DNA of 64,000 nucleotides from CAUPWF01 sp964367905. Lineage in GTDB: Bacteria > Bacillota > Clostridia > Lachnospirales > Lachnospiraceae. The position numbers and the translations under genes are program-made. The stretch lies in assembly GCA_964367905.1 (NCBI GenBank), contig CAYIZP010000008.1:21284-85283 (forward strand), in the 5' to 3' direction. Under the pieces are notes generated by a model. That model was not told the DNA's origin and ran no database searches. It worked only from the letters and a program-made list of their open reading frames with translations. How positions within the stretch are numbered: position 1 is the first letter of the stretch; every line of letters starts with the position of its first letter. Shown piece after piece: positions 34,962-44,211 of this stretch.

Positions 34962-36332
34962 ATGAGTGGGGGATTTCATAAAAAAATAGTGGATTTTTTT
35001 GGAACAAAAGAGGCGTATAGCACGTATTTGGCATTGGCATGGCCGTGTGTGTTAGAGGCTCTTTTGTTGTGCGCTGTGAATATGGTCGATACCCTAATGG
35101 TAAGTGGTCTTGGTGAAGAGGCGATTGCGGCGGTGGGAATCACAAGTCAACCCAAATTTGTGCTTCTTGCAGCTGTTTTTGCTTTTAATGGAGGGATTAC
35201 AGCGGTTATTGCCAGAAGGAAAGGTGAGGAACGTCAGGAAGCTTCCAATGCAATCCTAAAGGGAGTATTGGTTGTCGGTCTAGGACTCGGCCTATTGATA
35301 TCGGCGATTGGAATCTTTGGTGGACGTGGATTAATCTTATTGGCAGGGGCAGAAGATGCTTATCTTCAGCAAGCGGTGGATTACTTTATGATTCTCTCAT
35401 CAGGCTTCGTATTCCAGACATTGAATCTAGTTATCAATGCAGCGCAGAGGGGGAGTGGTCGAACTAGGATTACCATGCAGACAAATCTGATTGCTAATTT
35501 AGTAAATATTTTCTGTAATTATCTCTTGATTTATGGGAATCTAGGATTTCCGAAGATGGGAGTAGCGGGTGCGGCTTTAGCAACTACAATTGGAGCAGTG
35601 GTCGCGTGCACTGTAGCGGTTATTACCTTGTTGCAACGCAGCGGCTATCTCAATCTATATCTGATGAAGGCGCAAGTGTTTAGTTTGCGGTTGCTACAAC
35701 CGGTCTTTCGTATAGCGGGAAGCGCGTTTGTGGAGCAGATTTTTATGCGGATCGGCTTCTTCCTATATGCAATGATAGTGGCAAATTTAGGAACCACACC
35801 TTATGCCACCCACCTAATCTGCATGTCTCTCTTGAATCTCTCTTTTTCATTTGGAGATGGAATCAGCGTGGCAGCAGCAACCCTTGTAGGGCAGAGGCTG
35901 GGAGCAGGAAGTGTTCCAGAGGCCAAGTTATATGCGAAAGTAGGACAGAGAGTAGCCTTGGTTGCGTCTACCTTTGTTGCACTTCTATTCTTCTTTGGAA
36001 GAAACAGTTTGATTGAATTGTATTCGGATGACCCAGAAATCATAGCCATGGGGGCGGTGATTATGGTGATTATGGCACTGTCTACCCATGTGCAGACTGC
36101 GCAACTGGTATACAACGGTTGTCTTCGTGGGGCTGGAGATGCGAAATATGTGGCATTGACCTCTTTGGTTAGTATCGGGATTTTGCGTCCACTCATCGCC
36201 TATATTTTATGCATGTATACACCACTAGGGGTGTATGGGGCATGGGCGTCGCTATTTATAGACTTGGTGATTCGAACTGTTCTATCTGGGCATAGATTTA
36301 AGAGCGGGAAGTGGAGCGAAGTTGTTTTGTGA
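34962..36332 (+). CDS. MATE family efflux transporter
   Basis: 456 residues with about 12 hydrophobic segments. The N-terminal LALAWPCVLEALLLCAVNMV DTLMVSGLG layout with an AIAAVGITSQP loop, and the duplicated second half beginning near RIAGSAFVEQIF, match the DinF/NorM-type MATE fold. Such proteins export drugs or metabolites using Na+ or H+. The gene follows PHP by 42 bp and may be co-transcribed; the substrate is not evident. Confidence 0.92.
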   Translation: MSGGFHKKIVDFFGTKEAYSTYLALAWPCVLEALLLCAVNMVDTLMVSGLGEEAIAAVGITSQPKFVLLAAVFAFNGGITAVIARRKGEERQEASNAILKGVLVVGLGLGLLISAIGIFGGRGLILLAGAEDAYLQQAVDYFMILSSGFVFQTLNLVINAAQRGSGRTRITMQTNLIANLVNIFCNYLLIYGNLGFPKMGVAGAALATTIGAVVACTVAVITLLQRSGYLNLYLMKAQVFSLRLLQPVFRIAGSAFVEQIFMRIGFFLYAMIVANLGTTPYATHLICMSLLNLSFSFGDGISVAAATLVGQRLGAGSVPEAKLYAKVGQRVALVASTFVALLFFFGRNSLIELYSDDPEIIAMGAVIMVIMALSTHVQTAQLVYNGCLRGAGDAKYVALTSLVSIGILRPLIAYILCMYTPLGVYGAWASLFIDLVIRTVLSGHRFKSGKWSEVVL

Positions 36333-36400
36333 AGTACAGATAATGTAGATTGAATTTAATGGGGATTTGATGTTTGAGTAGACTAAAGGAGAAGAGGAAG

Positions 36401-37087
36401 ATGAGATTTGTTATAGATGATATTAAGAAGTCATTTGATAGTAAAGAGGTAATTAAAGGTGCTAGTTTTACGTTTGAGAGAGGGAAGATTTATGGCTTGC
36501 TTGGACGAAATGGATCGGGTAAGACGACATTATTTAATTGTATTAATGAGGATTTGATTGTAGATAGTGGAAATGTGTATATTGAGAAGGATGGAAAGCA
36601 GTCTCACCTAGAAGGTGATGATGTGGGATATGTGTTATCCACACCATCTGTACCAACTTTTTTAACTGCACGTGAATTCTTGAAGTTCTTTGTAGATATT
36701 AATAAGGATAAGATTGACAATCCAAAGAACATAGATGAGTATTTTGATATGATTAGCATTTTGGAAGAAGACAGAGATCGTCTGTTGAAGGATTATTCTC
36801 TTGGAATGAAGAATAAGATGCAGATGCTTGTGAATTTTATTGCGAATCCTTCTGTATTGCTTCTGGATGAGCCTCTTACATCTTTTGATGTGGTGGTTGC
36901 AGAAGAGATGAAACGACTGCTAGTTGCGCAGAAAAAAGACAATATCATTATCTTCTCGACACATATCATGGAACTTGCCATGGAATTGTGTGATGAAATC
37001 GTAATCTTATCTGGAGGAACACTTACTGGTGTAGAGAAAGATAAGAATGTGATTATTGAAACATTGAGGAGGAATGGGGATGAGTAA
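36401..37087 (+). CDS. ABC transporter ATP-binding protein
   Basis: 228 residues. Walker A is GLLGRNGSGKTT, the signature region is KDYSLGMKNKMQ, Walker B is SVLLLDEPLTSFD and the H-loop is STHIMELA. A single nucleotide-binding domain; dimerisation with the downstream membrane protein is implied. ATG 36401 is preferred since AAAGGAGAAGAGG precedes it; TTG 36374 is an upstream alternative. It overlaps the permease gene by 8 bp. Confidence 0.93.
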   Translation: MRFVIDDIKKSFDSKEVIKGASFTFERGKIYGLLGRNGSGKTTLFNCINEDLIVDSGNVYIEKDGKQSHLEGDDVGYVLSTPSVPTFLTAREFLKFFVDINKDKIDNPKNIDEYFDMISILEEDRDRLLKDYSLGMKNKMQMLVNFIANPSVLLLDEPLTSFDVVVAEEMKRLLVAQKKDNIIIFSTHIMELAMELCDEIVILSGGTLTGVEKDKNVIIETLRRNGDE

Positions 37088-38666
37088 GGTGATCAAACAG
37101 TTATTTTCATTGAATAATACCTATCAGAGTAACAGTTTGTTGTACTATCTTCAGAAGCTTCCGTTCATCGGGAAGTATGTGCCATCATCTGTATATTCAA
37201 TCGGGTGGTTGAAAGTGTTAGCGGGAATCGTTAGTGTGTTAATCACAATCGTTATGATGTTTTTTACGAAGTCGCTGTATGCAATCATAGTGATATTTAC
37301 TTCGGCTCTTATCTACCCAGCACTAAATGTGAAGGCGGATGCCAGTGAGATGTTTTTGCTTATTTTCATCAGTTTATCCATTGTTGGTGGTTGGAGTAAT
37401 ACTAAGATATTAGTGCCGAAGAAGGAAGAGTACTATGCCATTGTTTTTATGCGTATGAGTGCAAAAACTGTTGCAATTTCAGTGTTTTTGAAGCAACTAC
37501 TCATGCTTGTGGTCGGATTTTTACCAGCATTTATATTGATCCCTAATTTTGTTGCTTTTGATGGGATGACACTGATTGCTGTTTACGTAATTATGGTAAT
37601 GAGTAAAGTGGTTGGAGCAGCAGTGAAGCTAAGAGTACTTTCACGTCAGCCGTATGCGAATTTCTCGAAGATTAGTAGGTGGGAATTGATCGGATGTGTT
37701 GTACTTCTTCTCTTGTGCGTGCCTTTTGTTATGCTTGGGTGGGCGCCGAACAAGACTCAACTGCTGGTGCTAGCAGGCGTGTTTTCCATAACAGGTGTTA
37801 TTGCGATGATCTATATTGTGAAGTTTCCTCTGTATAATAGTGTGTATAAACAGATATTGTCTCAATGGGATTCTGGTGCAGGCAAGATAAATTTTAATGT
37901 AAAGAATACAAAGGAATATTCGGAGAGGTATATCACAGATGGCGGTGATATCGATGGTAGTAAAACGGGATATGCGTTCCTGGCAGAATGTTTTAATAAG
38001 AGACATCGAAAACTTCTGATGAATACAACAAGGCTCTACATAATTGGTTCTTTGATAATTTCTGCGTTAGCAATTGCTCTTAGTTTATTGGTACCAGAGA
38101 TGGGAGAGATGATTAATTCTATGGTGCTGGGAGCGATTCCGTTATTTACATTCTACATGTATTTTATGAATTGTGGAGAGCGGGTCGTGAAGATTTATTT
38201 TATGAACTGCGACAACGAGATGTTGACCTATCGTGCATATAGACAACCAAGTGCTATCTTGCAGATGTTTACTTTGCGATTAAAATCCATTGTGTTGATG
38301 GACTGGTTGCAGAGCCTGCCGATTGCGATTGCACTTCCGTTAGTACTCTATATATCTGGGGGAACAGATCGACCATATGAATATGTGGTGTTATTTGCAA
38401 GTATTATGGCATTATCAACATTTTTCAGCGTTCACAACTTAGTAATCTACTATGCACTTCAGCCGTTTAATAAAGAGGTGCAGATGAAGAACCCGATTTA
38501 TGTATTCATAAAATCAGGTACGTACCTGATTTGCTATGGGGTATTTGTAATAGGAGTGAACCCGATTGGTCTAGGAATTGGTGTTGTAATTTTTGCAGTG
38601 GCGTACATAGCAGTGGCAATTCCAATTGCGTATAAAGTGGCACCAAAGACATTTCGATTGAAGTAG
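37080..38666 (+). CDS. ABC-2-like membrane protein
   Basis: 528 residues with roughly 12-14 hydrophobic stretches and a hydrophilic central loop (about 250-310), followed by a second half with AYRQPSAILQMF and GVFVIGVNPIGLG. It is the probable membrane partner of the upstream ATPase. The family is large and its substrates unknown. GAGGAGG before ATG 37080 favours that start over ATG 37074. Confidence 0.8.
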   Translation: MSKVIKQLFSLNNTYQSNSLLYYLQKLPFIGKYVPSSVYSIGWLKVLAGIVSVLITIVMMFFTKSLYAIIVIFTSALIYPALNVKADASEMFLLIFISLSIVGGWSNTKILVPKKEEYYAIVFMRMSAKTVAISVFLKQLLMLVVGFLPAFILIPNFVAFDGMTLIAVYVIMVMSKVVGAAVKLRVLSRQPYANFSKISRWELIGCVVLLLLCVPFVMLGWAPNKTQLLVLAGVFSITGVIAMIYIVKFPLYNSVYKQILSQWDSGAGKINFNVKNTKEYSERYITDGGDIDGSKTGYAFLAECFNKRHRKLLMNTTRLYIIGSLIISALAIALSLLVPEMGEMINSMVLGAIPLFTFYMYFMNCGERVVKIYFMNCDNEMLTYRAYRQPSAILQMFTLRLKSIVLMDWLQSLPIAIALPLVLYISGGTDRPYEYVVLFASIMALSTFFSVHNLVIYYALQPFNKEVQMKNPIYVFIKSGTYLICYGVFVIGVNPIGLGIGVVIFAVAYIAVAIPIAYKVAPKTFRLK

Positions 38667-38790
38667 AAAACTGATTGCGACGCAAGTGAAAAAGGCCTAT
38701 AGATACACTTATCTAGACAGCCGAGTTGATGAATCAACGCCCCTCGGTTGCCTAAATAAAGGAAATGTTAAGAAAAAGTTGTCTTGCGAT
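38667..38790 (+). other. Structured non-coding stretch before the ATP synthase promoter
   Basis: Several stems are visible: TATAGATA/TATCTA around 38700-38715, CCGAG/CTCGG with an inner GTTGAT/ATCAAC near 38720-38750. It lies downstream of the permease stop and upstream of the atp promoter, so it would be a 3' UTR rather than an atp leader. No T-run terminator is present. Confidence 0.4.
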
Positions 38791-38794
38791 TTCA

Positions 38795-38823
38795 TTGACA
38801 TTTTCGACATACAGTTTTATAAT
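38795..38823 (+). promoter_or_regulatory. Consensus sigma-A promoter of the atp operon
   Basis: Perfect TTGACA (38795-38800), 17-bp spacer, perfect TATAAT (38818-38823), 38 bp upstream of the first atp gene. This predicts strong constitutive transcription. Confidence 0.92.
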
Positions 38824-38861
38824 CAAAAAGGGTGGGTAATTATGTTGAAGGAGAAGAAGGA

Positions 38862-39146
38862 ATGAGATATAGAAGTAGTGTGTTTCAAACGTTTGCATTA
38901 ATTACGCAATTAGGGCTGAGTATGCTTGCGCCGATTATACTATGTATTTTGGCAGGAAGTTTCTTGCAGAATCGGTTTAACCTACCTGTTTTCTTGCCGT
39001 TGTTGATTCTTGGAATTCTTGCAGGAGTGAGAAATTGCTATGTACTGATTCAGCATGTTCTTGAGAATGAGAAGAAGGAAAAAGAGATAGAGCGAGCAGA
39101 ACGAATCGAAAGAGCAAAGCAAGCAAATAATGGAGAAAACAAGTGA
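38862..39146 (+). CDS. AtpZ-like membrane protein of the ATP synthase operon
   Basis: 94 residues with two hydrophobic segments (about 8-32 and 38-60) and a Lys/Glu/Arg-rich C-terminal helix. SSVFQTFALITQLGLSMLAP is typical of AtpZ/F0F1-assembly proteins that precede atpI, and may help ring assembly or Mg/Ca transport. ATG 38862 follows AAGGAGAAGAAGG; GTG 38832 is a longer alternative with no ribosome site. Confidence 0.78.
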   Translation: MRYRSSVFQTFALITQLGLSMLAPIILCILAGSFLQNRFNLPVFLPLLILGILAGVRNCYVLIQHVLENEKKEKEIERAERIERAKQANNGENK

Positions 39147-39547
39147 ATGATAACAGGAAACAAGGGAACATCTTACAGGAATTAATATTAGGTATGATTG
39201 GTCTTGCAATGATCGAACAAGTTGTTCTTCTTATACTAGGTGATGACTTGTTGTATCGATCTGTTGGTATTTGGATTGGTACGTTGATTGCAGCTGTGAT
39301 GACCATTCATATGAAGCGTAGCATCGAAGATGCATTGGAATTGGATGGAGCAACCGCAGAAAAACTTATGAAGAGAAGATCTCTTCTCAGAATGGGATTG
39401 GTAGCGGTTATATTAGGCGTTTTATTCGCTTATGGAATTGCGAATATTTATACAACATTTATAGGAATGTTAGGATTGAAAATATCGGCTTATTTACAGC
39501 CATATTTATATAAATTATTAAAAAACTTAAGAAAGGGAGGTTCGTAG
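39143..39547 (+). CDS. atpI: ATP synthase subunit I-like protein
   Basis: 134 residues with four hydrophobic segments. Position between the AtpZ-like gene and atpB and the size fit AtpI, which helps assemble the c-ring. The GTG start at 39143 overlaps the previous stop by 4 bp. The sequence is weakly conserved, as is usual for this family, so the call rests mainly on context. Confidence 0.72.
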   Translation: MNDNRKQGNILQELILGMIGLAMIEQVVLLILGDDLLYRSVGIWIGTLIAAVMTIHMKRSIEDALELDGATAEKLMKRRSLLRMGLVAVILGVLFAYGIANIYTTFIGMLGLKISAYLQPYLYKLLKNLRKGGS

Positions 39548-40267
39548 ATGAAGACTAGCGTGGGCTTATTGTTGGCTAGCGAAAGCAATTTGGATTTTAT
39601 GATACATGGGTTGGTTAGCTTTCGCTTGTTCGGCCATGAATTTTGGCTGACTACAACACATGTCAGTATTGTAATTGTAATGGCAATTCTCATGATATTT
39701 GCAGTTGTTGTGAGGGCAAAGCTAGAAGATGTGGATGGAAAACCGAGTCATCTGCAAAATATTGCAGAACTGGCAGTAGAATCCATAGATAATATGGTTC
39801 GAGGAAGTATGGGAAAATATGCGCCACAATTTCAAAACTATGTAGGAACTTTGTTTTTATTTATTGTAATAAGCAATATCTCGGGGTTGATCGGTCTTAG
39901 ACCGCCGACGGCCGACTACGGTGTGACGTTACCACTAGGACTTATTACATTTTTCATCATTCAGTTTAACAACGCAAGGTATAACAAGATTGGAGCACTT
40001 ACAGATTTGTTTAAGCCGATTCCACTATTAGCGCCAATTAATATCATCGGTGAGATAGCAGTACCATTTTCGTTATCACTCCGTCTGTTCGGGAATGTTT
40101 TCTCTGGAACAGTTATGATGGCATTGATTTATGGATTGATGGCTGATTTTGCATATGGGTGGCCAGGGTTCTTACACATTTATTTCGATGTATTCTCGGG
40201 ATGTATCCAAGCGTATGTATTCTGTATGTTAACAATGGTATTTACCAAAATTAAAATTGAAGGCTAA
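39548..40267 (+). CDS. atpB: ATP synthase F0 subunit a
   Basis: 239 residues with five to six membrane helices. The essential arginine lies in FSLSLRLFGNVFSGT (about residue 178), with PINIIGE just before it. It forms the ion half-channels against the c-ring. It starts right after atpI, with GGGAGG overlapping the end of that gene. Confidence 0.95.
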   Translation: MKTSVGLLLASESNLDFMIHGLVSFRLFGHEFWLTTTHVSIVIVMAILMIFAVVVRAKLEDVDGKPSHLQNIAELAVESIDNMVRGSMGKYAPQFQNYVGTLFLFIVISNISGLIGLRPPTADYGVTLPLGLITFFIIQFNNARYNKIGALTDLFKPIPLLAPINIIGEIAVPFSLSLRLFGNVFSGTVMMALIYGLMADFAYGWPGFLHIYFDVFSGCIQAYVFCMLTMVFTKIKIEG

Positions 40268-40339
40268 AGAAATAAAAATAACAAAAAGCTATTCAAGAAA
40301 CAAAAACAAAAAAACATTTATTTTTAGGAGGAATTAATT

Positions 40340-40612
40340 ATGTCAAGTCAAATCACAGATCACGGATTAGTAGTAGCATTATCAGCATTAGGAGCAGGTA
40401 TGGCAATGATAGCAGGTATTGGACCTGGTATTGGACAAGGTTACGCAGCAGGTAAGGCGTGTGAGGCAGTAGGAAGAAACCCAGGCGCAAAATCAGATGT
40501 AACATCTACCATGCTTTTAGGACAAGCGGTTGCGGAGACAACAGGTCTTTACGCTCTTGCGATTGCGGCATTGCTATTATTCGCAAATCCACTAGTTGGT
40601 TTAGTTCAATAA
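40340..40612 (+). CDS. atpE: ATP synthase F0 subunit c, Na+-type ligand set
   Basis: 90-residue hairpin of two membrane helices. Gln33 (GIGQGYAAG), Val64, Glu66 and Thr67 (QAVAETTG) line up with Gln32, Val63, Glu65 and Ser66, the sodium ligands of the Ilyobacter c-ring. Proton-type rings normally lack the Gln and the hydroxyl residue. The ring therefore probably binds Na+, which is inference from ligand identity. A strong TTAGGAGG site fits the high copy number needed. Confidence 0.96.
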   Translation: MSSQITDHGLVVALSALGAGMAMIAGIGPGIGQGYAAGKACEAVGRNPGAKSDVTSTMLLGQAVAETTGLYALAIAALLLFANPLVGLVQ

Positions 40613-40674
40613 TCAGAAAAGAGTATAATTTTAAGATATGAAAAATTAAATCAACATAGAAAGGAGGCCAGTCT

Positions 40675-41190
40675 TTGGAACGTTTATTTAATATCGATTT
40701 GCAACTGATATTCGAAACAGTTACACTTGCAGCAGCAATGTTAGTACTCTTTACATTTCTTTCTTACATGCTGTTTGAACCAGTGAGAAAAATACTGGAG
40801 AAGAGAAGACAACGAATTGTCGATGAGCAAGAGGCTACAAAGTTATCGAAGAGTGAAGCGGATCAATACAAAGAAGAGTATGAAGCGAAGCTATTGGTTG
40901 TAGAAAAAGAAGCGGAAGAAATCCTAAGTGTTGCGAGGAAGAAAGCGCAGAAAAATGAAGCCAAAATTGTAGAAGAAGCCAAAGAAGAGGCTGCCCGTAT
41001 AATAAAGCGTGCACAAAATGAAATTGAATTAGAGAAGAAGAGAGCGCTTGATGATATGAAACAAGAGATTGTTGCAATTGCTTCTCTAATGGCGGAGAAA
41101 GTAGTGTCGGCATCTATGGATGTGACAATACAGGATAGTTTGGTAGAAGAAACTTTGAAGGAAATGGGTGAAAGCACATGGCAAAATTAG
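40675..41190 (+). CDS. atpF: ATP synthase F0 subunit b
   Basis: 171 residues: one N-terminal membrane helix (about 15-35) followed by a long charged, Lys/Glu/Ala-rich coiled coil, the peripheral stalk. The start is TTG 40675, seven bases after AAGGAGG; no ATG is available nearby. It overlaps atpH by 13 bp. Confidence 0.94.
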   Translation: MERLFNIDLQLIFETVTLAAAMLVLFTFLSYMLFEPVRKILEKRRQRIVDEQEATKLSKSEADQYKEEYEAKLLVVEKEAEEILSVARKKAQKNEAKIVEEAKEEAARIIKRAQNEIELEKKRALDDMKQEIVAIASLMAEKVVSASMDVTIQDSLVEETLKEMGESTWQN

Positions 41191-41729
41191 TTTCTAAAAC
41201 ATATGGAGATGCATTGTTTCAAGTTGCAAACGATGAGAGGAAAGTCGATGTTTTCTTTGAGCAGTCAAAAACAATTTTGGCGGTCTTGAATGAGAACAAA
41301 GATTTAGTGAAGTTATTGGAACAACCAAAGGTTGCCAAGACTGAGAAAATTGAGGTAGTGGAGAAAATCTTCGACGGAATGGTAGAGAAAGAAATCATCG
41401 GTTTGATGGTACTACTAATCGAGAAGAGCCACTATGCAGATCTAGAGTCTGTATTCGAGTATTTTATCTCGGAAGTAAAAGAGGCGAAGAGAATCGGAGT
41501 GGCATATGTCACATCGGCAATCGAATTGAATGCGACTCAGAAGAGTAGCGTAGAGAAACGTCTCTTAGAAACAACTTCGTATCAGGAGTTGGAGATGAAC
41601 TACGAAGAAGACAAGAGTGTGATTGGTGGAATGTTAATTCGTATTGGAGACCGTGTAATGGATACGACAATTCGTACGAAGTTACAAGGGTTGAATAAGG
41701 AGTTAAGAGACACACAATTGAGTTTGTAA
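41178..41729 (+). CDS. atpH: ATP synthase F1 subunit delta
   Basis: 183 residues. The start AKLVSKTYGDALFQVA and the C-terminal GGMLIRIGDRVMDTTIRTKL are family signatures. It links the b stalk to the top of the alpha/beta hexamer. ATG 41178 lies within atpF. Confidence 0.95.
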   Translation: MAKLVSKTYGDALFQVANDERKVDVFFEQSKTILAVLNENKDLVKLLEQPKVAKTEKIEVVEKIFDGMVEKEIIGLMVLLIEKSHYADLESVFEYFISEVKEAKRIGVAYVTSAIELNATQKSSVEKRLLETTSYQELEMNYEEDKSVIGGMLIRIGDRVMDTTIRTKLQGLNKELRDTQLSL

Positions 41730-41786
41730 AAAGAATGCTAAGTGTTTACTTAGCGAAATATTATAGAAAGAAGGTGGATTCGCTTC

Positions 41787-43304
41787 ATGAATTTAAGACC
41801 AGAAGAAATCAGCTCAGTGATTAAAGAGCAGATTAAAAGATACGCCGCAGAGATGGAAGTTTCTGAGGTTGGAACCGTAATTCAAGTTGCCGATGGTATT
41901 TCACGTGTCCACGGTCTCGAGAATGCAATGCAAGGAGAACTATTGGAGTTCCCTGGCGAAGTATACGGGATGGTGTTAAACCTTGAGGAAGACAACGTAG
42001 GTGCAGTTCTTCTTGGGGATCACAAGAATATTAACGAAGGTGATATGGTTAAAACGACAGGTCGTGTAGTAGAAGTTCCTGTTGGAGATTGTATGTTGGG
42101 ACGTGTTGTGAATGCGTTAGGACAACCAATTGATGGAAAAGGGCCGATTCAGGCAGATAAATTTAGACAAATTGAGAGAGTGGCATCAGGGGTTATCGCT
42201 AGAAAATCCGTAGATACACCACTTCAGACAGGTATCAAGGCGATTGACTCAATGATTCCAATCGGAAGAGGACAACGTGAGTTAATCATCGGAGATAGAG
42301 AGACAGGTAAAACAGCGATTGCAATCGATACAATCATCAACCAAAAAGGTCAGAATGTTAAGTGTATCTATGTAGCGATCGGACAAAAAGCTTCGACTGT
42401 TGCAAACATCGTTCAAACATTACAAGAGAATGGCGCGATGGACTATACAACAATCGTTGCATCTACAGCGAGTGAGTTGGCACCACTTCAATATATCGTG
42501 CCTTACTCAGGTTGTGCAATCGGTGAAGAGTGGATGGAGAATGGCGAAGACGTTCTGATCATCTATGATGATTTATCGAAACATGCGACAGCATACCGTA
42601 CATTATCATTGTTGCTTCGTCGTCCACCAGGACGTGAGGCTTACCCTGGAGACGTATTCTACCTACACTCTAGATTATTAGAGCGTGCGGCACGTCTATC
42701 GGATGCATTGGGCGGCGGTTCTTTGACTGCGTTACCAATCATCGAGACACAAGCGGGAGACGTTTCAGCGTATATTCCAACAAACGTAATTTCTATTACT
42801 GATGGACAGATTTTCCTTGAGACAGAGTCATTCAATGCGGGCTTAAGACCAGCGATTAACCCTGGTATCTCGGTATCACGTGTTGGAGGTTCGGCTCAGA
42901 TTAAGGCGATGAAGACAATCGCAGGACCAATTCGTATCGACTTGGCACAATATCGTGAGTTGGCAGCATTTGCACAGTTTGGTTCAGAGCTAGATGCAGA
43001 CACATCAGAGCGTCTTGCACAAGGTGAGAGAATCCGTGAGATGTTGAAGCAACCTCAATATCAGCCAATGGCAGTAGAATATCAGGTTATGATTATCTAT
43101 GCAGCTACGAAGAAATTCTTATTAGATATCGAAGTAGATGATGTATTACGTTTTGAAAAAGCTTTATTCGAATTTGTAGATACGAAATATCCAGAAATTC
43201 CAGAAGCGATTAAATCTGAAAAAGTCATTTCAGAAGCAACAGAAGCGAAATTGGTAGAAGCGATTGAAGCTTGTAAAAAAGACTTTTTAGCAAACCAAAA
43301 ATAG
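41787..43304 (+). CDS. atpA: ATP synthase F1 subunit alpha
   Basis: 505 residues. The P-loop is GDRETGKTAIA (about 169-179), with PYSGCAIGEEW and the alpha-subunit signature PAINPGISVSRVG (about 362-374). It is the non-catalytic nucleotide-binding subunit. AAGAAGGTGG precedes ATG 41787. Confidence 0.98.
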   Translation: MNLRPEEISSVIKEQIKRYAAEMEVSEVGTVIQVADGISRVHGLENAMQGELLEFPGEVYGMVLNLEEDNVGAVLLGDHKNINEGDMVKTTGRVVEVPVGDCMLGRVVNALGQPIDGKGPIQADKFRQIERVASGVIARKSVDTPLQTGIKAIDSMIPIGRGQRELIIGDRETGKTAIAIDTIINQKGQNVKCIYVAIGQKASTVANIVQTLQENGAMDYTTIVASTASELAPLQYIVPYSGCAIGEEWMENGEDVLIIYDDLSKHATAYRTLSLLLRRPPGREAYPGDVFYLHSRLLERAARLSDALGGGSLTALPIIETQAGDVSAYIPTNVISITDGQIFLETESFNAGLRPAINPGISVSRVGGSAQIKAMKTIAGPIRIDLAQYRELAAFAQFGSELDADTSERLAQGERIREMLKQPQYQPMAVEYQVMIIYAATKKFLLDIEVDDVLRFEKALFEFVDTKYPEIPEAIKSEKVISEATEAKLVEAIEACKKDFLANQK

Positions 43305-43320
43305 AAAGGAGGCTTGACTC

Positions 43321-44202
43321 ATGGCAACGATGAGAGATATCAAAAGGCGTAGAACAAGTATTGCGAGTACGCAACAGATTACAAAAGCCATGAAGCTAGT
43401 CTCTACTGTAAAGCTTCAGAAAGCACGTACACGTGCAGAGAGTTCAAAAGCATATTTCGATTGTATGTTTGACACAGTAAATTCTATGCTTGCAAGTGCA
43501 GGTCATATTGAGCATCCTTATCTAATCTCTCGAGAGACGAAGAAGATTGGGGTCGTAGTCGTTACTTCAAACAGAGGTCTTGCAGGTGGTTACAACTCGA
43601 ATATTATCAAGTTGATTACGGGAGCGGACTGGAAGAAGGAAGATGTGACAATCTACGGTGTTGGAAGCAAGGGTGCAGACGGATTGAGGTCTAAGGGCTA
43701 TAAAGTAGCGCAGACATATCATGATGTGATAGATGAGCCAAAGTATACCGAGGCACAAAAGATCAGTCGTCAATTATTGACAGATTTTGCCACAGGTGAG
43801 ATTGATGAAATCTATCTAGCATATACATTCTTTAAGAACACTGTAAGCCATGTTCCTACGATGTTGAAATTGCTACCAGTTGATCCAACACAAGCAGAGG
43901 ATAAGGCAGAAGTGGGCAGTGAGGAGTCGACCATCGATTCTCTTACCTTGATGAACTTCGAGCCAAATGAAGAAGATGCCTTGGATTTACTGATTCCAAA
44001 ATATATGACCAGTCTATTATATGGTGCATTTGTAGAAGCGGTTGCAAGTGAAAACGGTGCAAGAATGCAGGCGATGGATAATGCGACAAATAATGCAGAA
44101 GAAATGATTAGCGATTTGGGATTAAAATATAACAGAGCTCGTCAAAGTGCTATTACTCAAGAATTAACAGAGATTATAGCCGGTGCCGAAGCTTTAAATT
44201 AG
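43321..44202 (+). CDS. atpG: ATP synthase F1 subunit gamma
   Basis: 293 residues. N-terminal MRDIKRRRTSIASTQQITKAMKLV-type coiled coil and the C-terminal signature NARIQ-like ENGARMQAMDNATNNA. Central rotor shaft. AAAGGAGG precedes the start. Confidence 0.97.
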   Translation: MATMRDIKRRRTSIASTQQITKAMKLVSTVKLQKARTRAESSKAYFDCMFDTVNSMLASAGHIEHPYLISRETKKIGVVVVTSNRGLAGGYNSNIIKLITGADWKKEDVTIYGVGSKGADGLRSKGYKVAQTYHDVIDEPKYTEAQKISRQLLTDFATGEIDEIYLAYTFFKNTVSHVPTMLKLLPVDPTQAEDKAEVGSEESTIDSLTLMNFEPNEEDALDLLIPKYMTSLLYGAFVEAVASENGARMQAMDNATNNAEEMISDLGLKYNRARQSAITQELTEIIAGAEALN

Positions 44203-44211
44203 GAGGAAAGA

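Noticed and set aside
36337..36344. A further ACAGATAA half-site before the ABC transporter gene
   Set aside because: No partner TTATMTGT lies at the 29-bp offset and no 74-bp neighbour exists, so it is a chance match.
38667..38760. Cyclic-di-GMP-I (GEMM) riboswitch
   Set aside because: GACGCAA, GGCCTA and CAGCCGAGTTG resemble its 3' half, but the required upstream GGGCAAACC/tetraloop half is missing and the element lies before, not after, the atp promoter.
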